DNA of 7,433 nt from Bacteroides sp. (GTDB lineage: Bacteria > Bacteroidota > Bacteroidia > Bacteroidales > SM23-62): contig JAUUZM010000161.1 in assembly GCA_030589965.1 (NCBI GenBank), forward strand, positions 1-7,433, read 5' to 3'. The notes below the pieces were generated by a model. That model had not been told where the DNA came from and did no database searches. It saw nothing but the letters and a program-made list of their open reading frames with translations. The translations under genes were made by a program, and so were the position numbers. Positions 1 through 6,784 of this stretch are shown piece by piece. How positions within the stretch are numbered: the stretch's first letter is position 1; the number at the start of each line of letters is the position of its first letter.

Positions 1-143
1 ATGTAGCCCAGGACAATCCTGATATAGTCAAGGCAATGAGAGTACAAATGGATCAATGGGTATCCGGTCTGCCAACCTCCTACCGGAGAGATCCCACCGA
101 CAAAAAAGTGTATAACATTTATGAAGAGTCCATCGTCGATTGA
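1..143 (+). CDS. C-terminal end of a probable S1 sulfatase (5' part outside window)
   Basis: The frame beginning at base 3 is open from the window edge and encodes 46 residues before the TGA at 141-143. The segment NVAQDNPDIVKAM-like (here starting VAQDNPDIVKAM), followed by RVQMDQWV, resembles the final helix of S1 sulfatases. In that helix a line of the type 'Leu-x-x-Asp-Pro-x-Glu-x-x-Asn-Leu' leads into a charged helix; compare NLYDKNSKIVKKLTEEL near the end of sulfatase B in this window. The catalytic part is not in the window, so activity cannot be judged. It sits at the head of a run of four co-directional sulfatases, which supports the call. The same reading frame continues past the TGA into a LamG/T9SS-tail remnant. 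The protein may therefore once have been a longer tailed sulfatase like the one at 3307-6756, with this stop being secondary. Family assignment from so short a piece is an inference. Confidence 0.7.
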   Translation, partial: VAQDNPDIVKAMRVQMDQWVSGLPTSYRRDPTDKKVYNIYEESIVD

Positions 144-236
144 GAAATATTGCTGTACCTGGGCGCATCCGTTGATACGCTGGTAAATATGGATGCCAAT
201 AATTTTATGACATCCTGGACCGATCTCAGCGGGAAC

Positions 237-317
237 GGATACGATGCCCTGCCTTCAAGAGGAACTGCCATCTATCCTTCATCAAAGACGTTTGATAACG
301 GCCTGGACGGAATCGAT
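237..317 (+). repeat. Diverged paralogous copy of 5596-5676 (LamG start)
   Basis: Codon-by-codon reading against 5596-5676 (same strand, ungapped) gives 27 codon pairs. Twelve are identical, ten differ only synonymously and five change the residue. The match marks the left half of the gene-tail remnant. The excess of synonymous change shows that both copies were kept as coding sequence for some time after they diverged. Confidence 0.85.
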
Positions 318-320
318 CTG

Positions 321-368
321 TATCGCTTCACAGGAGTTGAGATCAACTCGACAGGCAGGATCCATATT
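321..368 (+). repeat. Diverged paralogous copy of 6700-6747 (T9SS tail end)
   Basis: Sixteen codon pairs align ungapped with 6700-6747. Nine are identical, five synonymous and two change the residue (Thr/Lys and Val/Lys). It lies four bases after the LamG-start repeat, whereas in the intact gene the two segments are about 1 kb apart. This defines the deletion junction at roughly 318-320. Confidence 0.85.
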
Positions 369-406
369 TATATAAGAGATATTAAATTCTCACAATAGAA
401 TGAGCA

Positions 407-1726
407 ATGACCAAACGATTATTATTCCTCAGTATCCTGTTTTTCTGTGCACTCATCATGAATGCACAGGATAAACCCAACATCATATTTATCCTTGCCG
501 ATGATCAGGGGTATGGAGACCTGGGTTGCTATGGATCTGAAATTATTAATACTCCAAACATAGATGCACTGGCAGAACAGGGAATGAAATTTGAAAGCTT
601 CTACGTCCATAACCGCTGCTCTCCAACGCGTGCCGCATTTATGACGGGCTGCCACGCACAGAGGGTGGATATGGGCAAGGTAATCTATCGCAGGGACATG
701 AGTGGATTGAATTCGGATGAAATTACGGTTGCAGAATTGTTGAAGGAAGCAGGATATGCTACGGGCATTGTCGGAAAATGGCATATGGGGGAGTGGCCCC
801 AGTTTAATCCCCTGAATCATGGATTTGACTACTTCTATGGCTTAATGGATGAGGGAGATAATGGAAGGGTAATATTTGAAAATTTTGAAAAGGTGGCGGA
901 TATAGACTCCAAAAATGACCGCTTCAGCACTAAAAGATTTCAGCCCGCCAGCATCAGGTTTATACGCAAATACAAGGACCAGCCCTTTTTTCTCTACTAC
1001 GCCTCGAATATTCCCCATACCAAATGGATTCCGCTCAAAGCTTTCGAGGGGAGCTCGAGTCAGGGTGTTTACGGTGACTGCGTACAGCAGCTGGACTGGG
1101 TAGTCGGTGAATTGCTCAAGGAACTGGAAGCACTCGGCCTTGCAGACAAAACCCTGGTTATCTATGCATCCGATAATGGTCCACAGCTCAACCGCGACGG
1201 ACACGGGAGCGCGGGAATTTTACGGGACGGAAAGTGGACCAATTTTGAAGGAGGGATTCGGGTTCCCTGTGTCATGCGCTGGCCGGGCAGGATTCCGGCA
1301 GGTTCAAAAAACAATGAAATTACGGGTATTATTGACCTGCTCCCTACTTTTTGTGAGCTTGCCGGTATTAATGCCCCCACAGACAGGGTGATGGACGGCA
1401 GGAATATCCTTCCCTATATGCTGGGTCAGAGCCTGGAAGAGCCTATCCACGAGACTTTCATCGTTCCCGGATCAACTATACGACATGGAGACTGGAAGTT
1501 ATTTGTCAAAGACCAAAAACCTGGAGGTGGTACCGAAGAAGGGGATACAGATCGTGTTGCCGCTAAAGCGGGTTCCTTGTTCAATTTGAGGGATGATCTG
1601 GGTGAGACCAGGGACCTGTCTGCCGATTACCCTGAAAAAGCAAGCAGCCTGGAGGAAATGATGGAGTTCTACATGGATACGTTTAATCAGAATATCAGGC
1701 CCAGGGAATATGTAAACATTGAGTAA
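407..1726 (+). CDS. S1-family sulfatase, secreted (sulfatase A)
   Basis: Type I sulfatase that hydrolyses a sulfate ester, probably on a sulfated glycan. Residues 1-20 form a Sec signal peptide (basic MTKR, hydrophobic core, cleavage likely after NA before QDKPN). The mature protein starts with the metal-binding strand NIIFILADDQG (Asp32, Asp33). The signature CSPTR places the formylglycine precursor at Cys71 with Arg75. GKWHMG gives Lys124 and His126, IPH gives His204, SDNG gives Asp256/Asn257, and DGKWTNFEGGIRVP gives Lys276. The full S1 catalytic set is therefore present. The C-terminal subdomain contains a DWKL strand and a final LFNLRDDLGETRDL segment. At 439 aa it is a plain single-domain sulfatase without lipobox or T9SS tail, so a periplasmic site is likely. 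The ATG at 407 is eight bases after the remnant's stop and is chosen because the signal peptide begins there. Substrate and S1 subfamily cannot be fixed by eye. Confidence 0.95.
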   Translation: MTKRLLFLSILFFCALIMNAQDKPNIIFILADDQGYGDLGCYGSEIINTPNIDALAEQGMKFESFYVHNRCSPTRAAFMTGCHAQRVDMGKVIYRRDMSGLNSDEITVAELLKEAGYATGIVGKWHMGEWPQFNPLNHGFDYFYGLMDEGDNGRVIFENFEKVADIDSKNDRFSTKRFQPASIRFIRKYKDQPFFLYYASNIPHTKWIPLKAFEGSSSQGVYGDCVQQLDWVVGELLKELEALGLADKTLVIYASDNGPQLNRDGHGSAGILRDGKWTNFEGGIRVPCVMRWPGRIPAGSKNNEITGIIDLLPTFCELAGINAPTDRVMDGRNILPYMLGQSLEEPIHETFIVPGSTIRHGDWKLFVKDQKPGGGTEEGDTDRVAAKAGSLFNLRDDLGETRDLSADYPEKASSLEEMMEFYMDTFNQNIRPREYVNIE

Positions 1727-1812
1727 TAAATAACAGAATAACATAATTTTCAGTAGATTCATAAATGCGAAATTTTCAAGTGGAAAACGAACATCAGCTA
1801 AAAACAAAAACC

Positions 1813-3264
1813 ATGAAGAAACACCTTACTTATGCAATTCTCTTTTTTCTTTTGTGTATTCAATCCTCACTTGCCTCCGAGAGGCCCAATATTGTTTTCA
1901 TTCTGGCCGATGATTTTGGGTATAGTAGCCTGAATTGTTACGGAGCTGAAAAAGACCTGGTTCGTACTCCCTACATCGACAGGATAGCGGAAAAGGGTAT
2001 GAAGTTTACCAATGCCTATGTTGCTGCATCTGTTTGTACGCCAACCCGATACAGTTTTATAACCGGACGTTACCCATGGCGGTCGAGGTTGAAATACGGT
2101 GTATGGGGTTATGGTCCCCTATTACCTGATCCGGAGAGGGAAACCATTGCTGACTGGCTGAAAGAACTCGGGTACAATACCGCAGCTATTGGGAAGTGGC
2201 ATCTTGGTTATGGCAAGACCAAATCATTTGAAGAATATACAGGAACCCTGAAACCCGGTCCACTTGAGTTAGGTTTTGACTATCATTTCGGGGTACCTCA
2301 GAATCATGGTGACAAAACAGGTGTGTTTATCGAGAATGATCATATCTATGGCCTACGAAGCACTAAAATTCAACCCTATTCCAGAACCTATTACGGTGCT
2401 GTATATGAGGGTTTTGATGCACCACAGCGGGTTAACATAGAGACCATGGAGGACCTGACTGACAAAACTGTCGATTGGTTATCATTACAGAGCAGTGAGG
2501 ATCCTTTCTTCCTGTACTTTGCTCCGGTAGCCGTCCATCATCCCATTACCCCTTCGAATTATATGCGGGGTATGAGCGATTGCGGCCCCTACGGTGATTT
2601 TATCCAGGATCTTGACTGGAGTGTGGGACGAATCCTCCAGACACTGGAATACAAAGGCCTGCTGGAAAATACAATCCTGATATTCACCAGTGACAATGGG
2701 GGTGAAATTCCCGGGAATAAACCGACATCTCCTGAAATTCAGGCGGTTAACTATGGACTGAAAATCAACGGGGATCTGAGGGGAGATAAACATACCATCT
2801 GGGAAGGCGGCACCCGCGTCCCTTTTATCGTTTCCTGGCCCGGAAAGGTAAATGAAGGTACTGTTTCAGAAGATATAATCGCTGTTATGGATGTATTTGC
2901 CACAGTTGCAGATATTACCGGCAGTGGCCTGCCGGAAGATAAGGACGTGGCTCCCGACAGCAAAAGTTTTTTCTCCACCCTGATGGGACAGGAAAACAAT
3001 TCTGCAAGGATTTCAGTGATAACTGCTGATATGCACGGACTACAGGCTATACGCATGGGAGAATGGAAGTTAATTGATAATACCCTTCCGGAAGGATTGT
3101 CTGAGACCAGGAAAAAGAAAATTAAATTTCCACTTCAGCTGCAATTATACAACCTTGCAGAAGATCCGGCCGAAAGCAATAATCTTTATGACAAAAATTC
3201 GAAAATCGTAAAAAAACTTACCGAGGAATTAGAAAGGATCCGAAACCTGGAATCATCCAGGTAA
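1813..3264 (+). CDS. S1-family sulfatase, secreted (sulfatase B)
   Basis: Type I sulfatase of 483 aa. The frame is open from an ATG at 1765, but the 16 residues this adds are polar and would bury the signal peptide. The ATG at 1813 gives a clean one (MKKHLTY, hydrophobic core, cleavage near LAS before ERPN). Metal ligands Asp33/Asp34 lie in FILADDFG. The signature CTPTR places the formylglycine precursor at Cys75 with Arg79. GKWHLG gives Lys128/His130, VHHP gives His242/His243, TSDNGG gives Asp294/Asn295, and RGDKHTIWEGGTRVP gives Lys326/His327. All expected S1 catalytic residues are present. The end has the usual LYNLAEDPAESNNLYDK strand-and-helix finish. No T9SS tail is present and Cys15 does not sit in a good lipobox, so a soluble periplasmic enzyme is most likely. 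Its signal peptide differs from the MTKR/MTKK type shared by the three other sulfatase starts here, so it may have joined the cluster separately. Substrate unknown. Confidence 0.95.
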   Translation: MKKHLTYAILFFLLCIQSSLASERPNIVFILADDFGYSSLNCYGAEKDLVRTPYIDRIAEKGMKFTNAYVAASVCTPTRYSFITGRYPWRSRLKYGVWGYGPLLPDPERETIADWLKELGYNTAAIGKWHLGYGKTKSFEEYTGTLKPGPLELGFDYHFGVPQNHGDKTGVFIENDHIYGLRSTKIQPYSRTYYGAVYEGFDAPQRVNIETMEDLTDKTVDWLSLQSSEDPFFLYFAPVAVHHPITPSNYMRGMSDCGPYGDFIQDLDWSVGRILQTLEYKGLLENTILIFTSDNGGEIPGNKPTSPEIQAVNYGLKINGDLRGDKHTIWEGGTRVPFIVSWPGKVNEGTVSEDIIAVMDVFATVADITGSGLPEDKDVAPDSKSFFSTLMGQENNSARISVITADMHGLQAIRMGEWKLIDNTLPEGLSETRKKKIKFPLQLQLYNLAEDPAESNNLYDKNSKIVKKLTEELERIRNLESSR

Positions 3265-3306
3265 ACTGCAGGTAAGAATGAACACAACCAATCAACCAAC
3301 CAGGTA

Positions 3307-6300
3307 ATGACTAAAAAGTTTTTATCCCTTTGCTTACTGATTCTTTGGGCGACGATTTTAACAGCCCAGGAAAAGCCTAACGTAGTTTTTATTCTGGCTG
3401 ATGACCTTGGATGGGGTGATTTAAGCATAAACAATTCTGATACTACCTTTTTCAGGTTTACCCCGAATATTGATAGTATTTGCAAGGAGGGAGTTTATCT
3501 GGGAAATTACAACACGCATTGTGTCTGCAGTCCATCACGAGCAGGAATATTAACCGCAAATCATTATGCCAGGGTAATGGCCGGTCCAACAACCGGTGGT
3601 GAGCTTCCCTATGAGAACACTATGACGATTGGTAAAGAATTACAAAATAACGATTATATAACAGGTTGTTTTGGAAAATGGCACAACAGCAACCCAATTA
3701 AACCCCCGGGGGCTGTTGAGGTAGCCAATACGGACGATATCATTGAGGATAACAACATTTTTGAATATACCCCGGGTACAGTCTTCGGAATTGGAGTAAA
3801 CGCATATGGCTTCGATAAATGGACCGGCTACTTTGGTGGCGGAAACGACATGTTTGTAAGATACCCCAACCAGCAGAAACAGGCTACATGGTGGGAGGAC
3901 GAGAATTATGTAGGCAGCGATGCTGTTGGTTATACTACTGACTTGATTACAGAGGCGGCACTTAAGTTTATCGGTAACAATAAGGATACCAATTTCTTTT
4001 GCTATGTAGCTGAGCAGGCGGTACATAATCCACTACATATTAAGAAAAGCGATTTGCAGGAATTTTGTGAAAAACTGGATTCTGAGAGAGGTATAACGGG
4101 CCAGTGGGATTATGTGAAAGCAATTGTAAGCCCAAATACAGGAAGAACCATTGAAGAAGCAGATGAAAACTTACATTGTTCAAGCGGCGAAGAATTTTCT
4201 GTGTCTGCCATTGATTCTGCCAAAGTACATTATAACCACCTTATTTTTGGCGCTTATCTCTATTCACTTGATAAAAGCGTGGGGTACATTCTGGATACTC
4301 TTGATGCATTGGGATTGATGGACAATACCATTGTGGTATTTACTTCTGACAATGGGGGATTACCCCATGGCAGCAGTTTGCCTTTCCAGGGAGGAAAACA
4401 TTCCCTTTGGGAGGGAGGAGTTCGTGTACCTGCAGCTATATGGTGGCCGGGAATATTTGATGCAAATACGGCTCCATACAGTCCGGGGAATAATACATAT
4501 CATGGCAATGTTGCATATTATGATTTGTATCCCACCCTGATGGATATGACAGGCATTACATTTACAGCCCAGGATGTTGATGGTATTAGTTTCTGGGAGG
4601 AAATGCAGGCTAATACTCCTTTTCGCACCGGGTTTGAGGATCCCATTTACGAAATGTGGAGTAATTATGGCTCAGTCCGGACTGATGAATGGAAACTTAT
4701 GTATTCTGAAACAACCAACAGGACAGAACTATACCATTATTTAACAGATACAGCGGAGGCTATGAACGTGGCTACCGGCAACCCGGCTATTACAAACCAA
4801 ATGGTGGGACTATATAAAGATTGGTTAACAGATAATAAATACGCCGTACCTTATGTTAGCCTTGAAGAATCAAATATATATTCTACAGAAGCCAGTCCGA
4901 AAGGCGAAATCATGGAGATTAAAGCATGGCAAAACAAACCAAATAATAAAGGTGTATTCATACAGTGGTCAACCAGCGATCTGACAGGTGGCAAATTGGG
5001 ATATTATGTTGAGCCGGGTGACCGAATGGAATATGATATTTTTGTAGCCGAGGATAGCGAAAGGTCTAAAGGTATCTATTACAGCCCAGTTAAACAATAT
5101 ATACCTCAGTTTGACAAGTTAAATGGTATCAACCAGAACGGGATTGAAATATACAATCAGGAGGTACCCAAGGGAAAATGGATTAGAAATGTGGTAGGCT
5201 ATGGTTCAAAATGTCCGAATGCAGCTTACCGGAATAACATTGTATTTCTTGAGGGAGATACAGGATACTACCACTTTTATGTTGATAATATCGTATTGAG
5301 AAAAAGCGACGGAAGCATCCGCTCAGTATTGTGGCAAAGCGAGTCTGACATCGCAGTCTTGAGGTATGTTTATAATTTTCAAGACAGCAAGAATCTTTCC
5401 GATATGCAAGAACTTGAAGGATTCCCATTCAGAGATATACAGGTTTCTTTTACCCGTGATATCCCGAGGGATATTCCGGAGGATACTTCAACTTTTACTC
5501 CCCGGATTTTACAACACCTGGATGCATCATACGATTCATTGGTAAATACCGATTTCGGCGGTATCGTTGAATCCTGGGTAGATATAAACGGGGGTGGATA
5601 CGATGCTTTGCCGGCATTCGGAAATGCAATTTATCCCTCCTCAAAGACGTTTGATAGTGGTTTGAACGGAATAGATTTTCGTGATTCCCTGATTTCCCTG
5701 CAACTTTTATCGGCCGGGGAGTCAGATATTATTCTGAACCAGGAAGTAAATCCCCACGGTTTCTGTATTATTGCAGCCGTTTACATCGAGTCGATTATTG
5801 ACAATTGGAACGACCTGCTTGGCAACAGTTCAGTCGTGACGAGTGGTTTTCAGATTCGATATTCAGATAAGGGAAAATTACAAACCAGTCTGGCAGGAGT
5901 TAAACAGAATGGATCAGGGATCATTGAACCCGGACAGACTGTCATTTTCTCATTCAATTACGATGCTGAAGAAGGAGCTTATAATTACTGGTGCTCAGCA
6001 ACGGATGAGGAAGTAACAACTGAGGTAGATCCTGCAGATTTTTCCAATGGAGCAGCTTTAACCATTGGATCAACTTCCGATTCATCACGTTATTTCGACG
6101 GGATGGTGGGAGAGGTTCTTATCTATGATGGAAGTTTGACAAAGGAAAAGAGATCTGAGATCATAGATGAGCTGGAAGAAAAATGGATTAAAGGATTACC
6201 CGAAATCACCTTGCCGCAAAAACCCATTAACCTTCAGGGAGAGGCCGTTTCAATAAGTCAGATTGCTTTAAGCTGGGAGCAATCAACAGGTAGCTTAAAT

Positions 6301-6756
6301 GTAGCAGGCTATAATGTCTATCGTGATGGTGCAAAAATTACCGAGGTGGGAAATACTGTTTATATTGATCCCGGACTGAACGCTGGTACCTCATACGATT
6401 ATTTTGTAAAGGCATTCGATAGTGCAAATAATGAAGGTGAACCTACAGATACCATTTCGGTCAGTACATTGACTGTTGGTGTTGATAATATTAGCAAATC
6501 CGGCGATGATGTGAATGTATTTCCCAATCCTGCGAATGATTTTATAATTGTTTCATTACTACGCACATACGCGTCGGAAGTAATCTTTGAGATTTACTCA
6601 GTAAATGGATCAATAATCAGGTCGGAAAAAATCCGCACAAGCAATAATAAAACCGAATTCCAGTTTGATGTTTCAAACCTTATGAATGGATTCTATATTT
6701 ATCGATTCAAAGGAAAAGAGATAAATTCAACAGGCAGGATTCATATTTTAAAATAA
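3307..6756 (+). CDS. Multidomain S1 sulfatase with LamG-like, Fn3 and T9SS sorting domains (sulfatase C)
   Basis: A 1149-aa modular sulfatase, more than twice the family's usual length. Residues 1-20 are a signal peptide (MTKKFLSL, cleavage near LTA before QEKPN). Residues about 22-510 are the S1 catalytic domain: Asp32/Asp33, Cys74 in CSPSR with Arg78, Lys124/His126 in GKWHNS, His240 in VHNP, Asp348/Asn349 in TSDNGG, and Lys364/His365 in GGKHSLWEGG. The spacing between GKWH and the DNG strand is longer than in A or B, so this domain carries extra loops. Residues about 534-720 form a beta-rich module of unrecognised family, with a FYVDNIVL strand as in many carbohydrate-binding sandwiches. 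Residues 733-960 are LamG/concanavalin-like, 970-1055 Fn3, and 1069-1149 a T9SS type A sorting domain with the FPNPA motif. Export through T9SS to the surface or medium is inferred, with accessory domains binding substrate. The gene starts 42 bases after sulfatase B. Its third positions look more AT-rich than in sulfatase A (not counted over whole genes). Confidence 0.95.
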   Translation: MTKKFLSLCLLILWATILTAQEKPNVVFILADDLGWGDLSINNSDTTFFRFTPNIDSICKEGVYLGNYNTHCVCSPSRAGILTANHYARVMAGPTTGGELPYENTMTIGKELQNNDYITGCFGKWHNSNPIKPPGAVEVANTDDIIEDNNIFEYTPGTVFGIGVNAYGFDKWTGYFGGGNDMFVRYPNQQKQATWWEDENYVGSDAVGYTTDLITEAALKFIGNNKDTNFFCYVAEQAVHNPLHIKKSDLQEFCEKLDSERGITGQWDYVKAIVSPNTGRTIEEADENLHCSSGEEFSVSAIDSAKVHYNHLIFGAYLYSLDKSVGYILDTLDALGLMDNTIVVFTSDNGGLPHGSSLPFQGGKHSLWEGGVRVPAAIWWPGIFDANTAPYSPGNNTYHGNVAYYDLYPTLMDMTGITFTAQDVDGISFWEEMQANTPFRTGFEDPIYEMWSNYGSVRTDEWKLMYSETTNRTELYHYLTDTAEAMNVATGNPAITNQMVGLYKDWLTDNKYAVPYVSLEESNIYSTEASPKGEIMEIKAWQNKPNNKGVFIQWSTSDLTGGKLGYYVEPGDRMEYDIFVAEDSERSKGIYYSPVKQYIPQFDKLNGINQNGIEIYNQEVPKGKWIRNVVGYGSKCPNAAYRNNIVFLEGDTGYYHFYVDNIVLRKSDGSIRSVLWQSESDIAVLRYVYNFQDSKNLSDMQELEGFPFRDIQVSFTRDIPRDIPEDTSTFTPRILQHLDASYDSLVNTDFGGIVESWVDINGGGYDALPAFGNAIYPSSKTFDSGLNGIDFRDSLISLQLLSAGESDIILNQEVNPHGFCIIAAVYIESIIDNWNDLLGNSSVVTSGFQIRYSDKGKLQTSLAGVKQNGSGIIEPGQTVIFSFNYDAEEGAYNYWCSATDEEVTTEVDPADFSNGAALTIGSTSDSSRYFDGMVGEVLIYDGSLTKEKRSEIIDELEEKWIKGLPEITLPQKPINLQGEAVSISQIALSWEQSTGSLNVAGYNVYRDGAKITEVGNTVYIDPGLNAGTSYDYFVKAFDSANNEGEPTDTISVSTLTVGVDNISKSGDDVNVFPNPANDFIIVSLLRTYASEVIFEIYSVNGSIIRSEKIRTSNNKTEFQFDVSNLMNGFYIYRFKGKEINSTGRIHILK
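4906..5466 (+). other. Unassigned beta-rich module of sulfatase C (residues ~534-720)
   Basis: This segment lies between the end of the sulfatase fold and the LamG-like domain. It contains alternating short strands and turns, a single Cys in YGSKCPN, a KGKWIRN segment and a GYYHFYVDNIVLR strand. The 'DNI' strand near the end of such a module is a common feature of galactose-binding-like carbohydrate-binding domains. I do not recognise the family, and the limits are approximate. Role as a glycan-binding module is an inference. Confidence 0.5.
6511..6756 (+). other. T9SS type A C-terminal sorting domain of sulfatase C
   Basis: Residues 1069-1149 show the standard order of this domain: VNVFPNPANDFIIVS at the start, an IYSVNGSII strand in the middle, an F-x-F-DVSNLMNGFYIYRF segment, and a short final strand ending IHILK. 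In Bacteroidota this domain directs proteins through the type IX system and is usually removed at export. It is the strongest taxonomic marker in the window. The remnant near the window start preserves only its last strands. Confidence 0.93.
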
Positions 6757-6784
6757 CTAATATAATAATTGAACCAGACTGAAC

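Larger units (their letters stand above)
144..398 (+). pseudogene. Remnant of a LamG-like domain fused to a T9SS sorting-domain end
   Basis: This stretch is open in the frame of the upstream sulfatase tail but is separated from it by the TGA at 141-143. Its own first possible start is a TTG at 150, and the first in-frame ATG is at 189. Residues coded by 156-317 (YLGASVDTLVN, then SWTDLSGNGYDALP, then AIYPSSKTFD) match the start of the LamG-like domain of the 1149-aa sulfatase (its residues about 737-790). From 321 the match jumps to the very end of that protein (YRFTGVEINSTGRIHI against YRFKGKEINSTGRIHI, its residues 1132-1147). About 341 codons are missing between, without loss of frame. The lost part includes most of LamG, all of Fn3 and the conserved FPNP motif of the sorting domain, so a product could not fold as either domain. 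The natural stop is also lost: the frame runs 10 residues further, to TAG at 396-398. It is best seen as a decayed gene tail. A small expressed protein is possible but unlikely. Confidence 0.82.

Noticed and set aside
141..143. Programmed readthrough of TGA linking the upstream sulfatase to the tail
   Set aside because: The downstream tail is internally deleted and could not serve as a sorting domain. I see no recoding structure, so an ordinary stop in a decaying gene is simpler.
150..398. An independent small protein of 82 residues
   Set aside because: Its only start near the beginning is TTG at 150. It begins mid-domain, it joins two non-adjacent parts of a known tail, and it lacks the FPNP motif. 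A gene remnant explains it better.
422..820. Open frame on the minus strand inside sulfatase A, with similar ones inside B, C and D
   Set aside because: These lie wholly opposite conserved sulfatase codons and show no recognisable domains, so they are antisense shadows.
1765..1812. Upstream ATG start for sulfatase B, adding 16 residues
   Set aside because: The added residues are polar and would precede the signal peptide. The ATG at 1813 gives a normal Sec signal.
1727..1812. Possible Bacteroidota promoter (TAATTTTC near 1744 resembling TAnnTTTG)
   Set aside because: The last base does not fit and no TTTG lies at the right distance upstream, so this is likely chance in an AT-rich gap.
3281..3303. 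Short repeats of 'aacca' before sulfatase C as an operator
   Set aside because: The units are very short and imperfect, and they fit an A-rich leader typical of this phylum.
6757..6784. Terminator between sulfatases C and D
   Set aside because: The 28-base gap is AT-rich with no GC-rich inverted repeat, so co-transcription is more likely.
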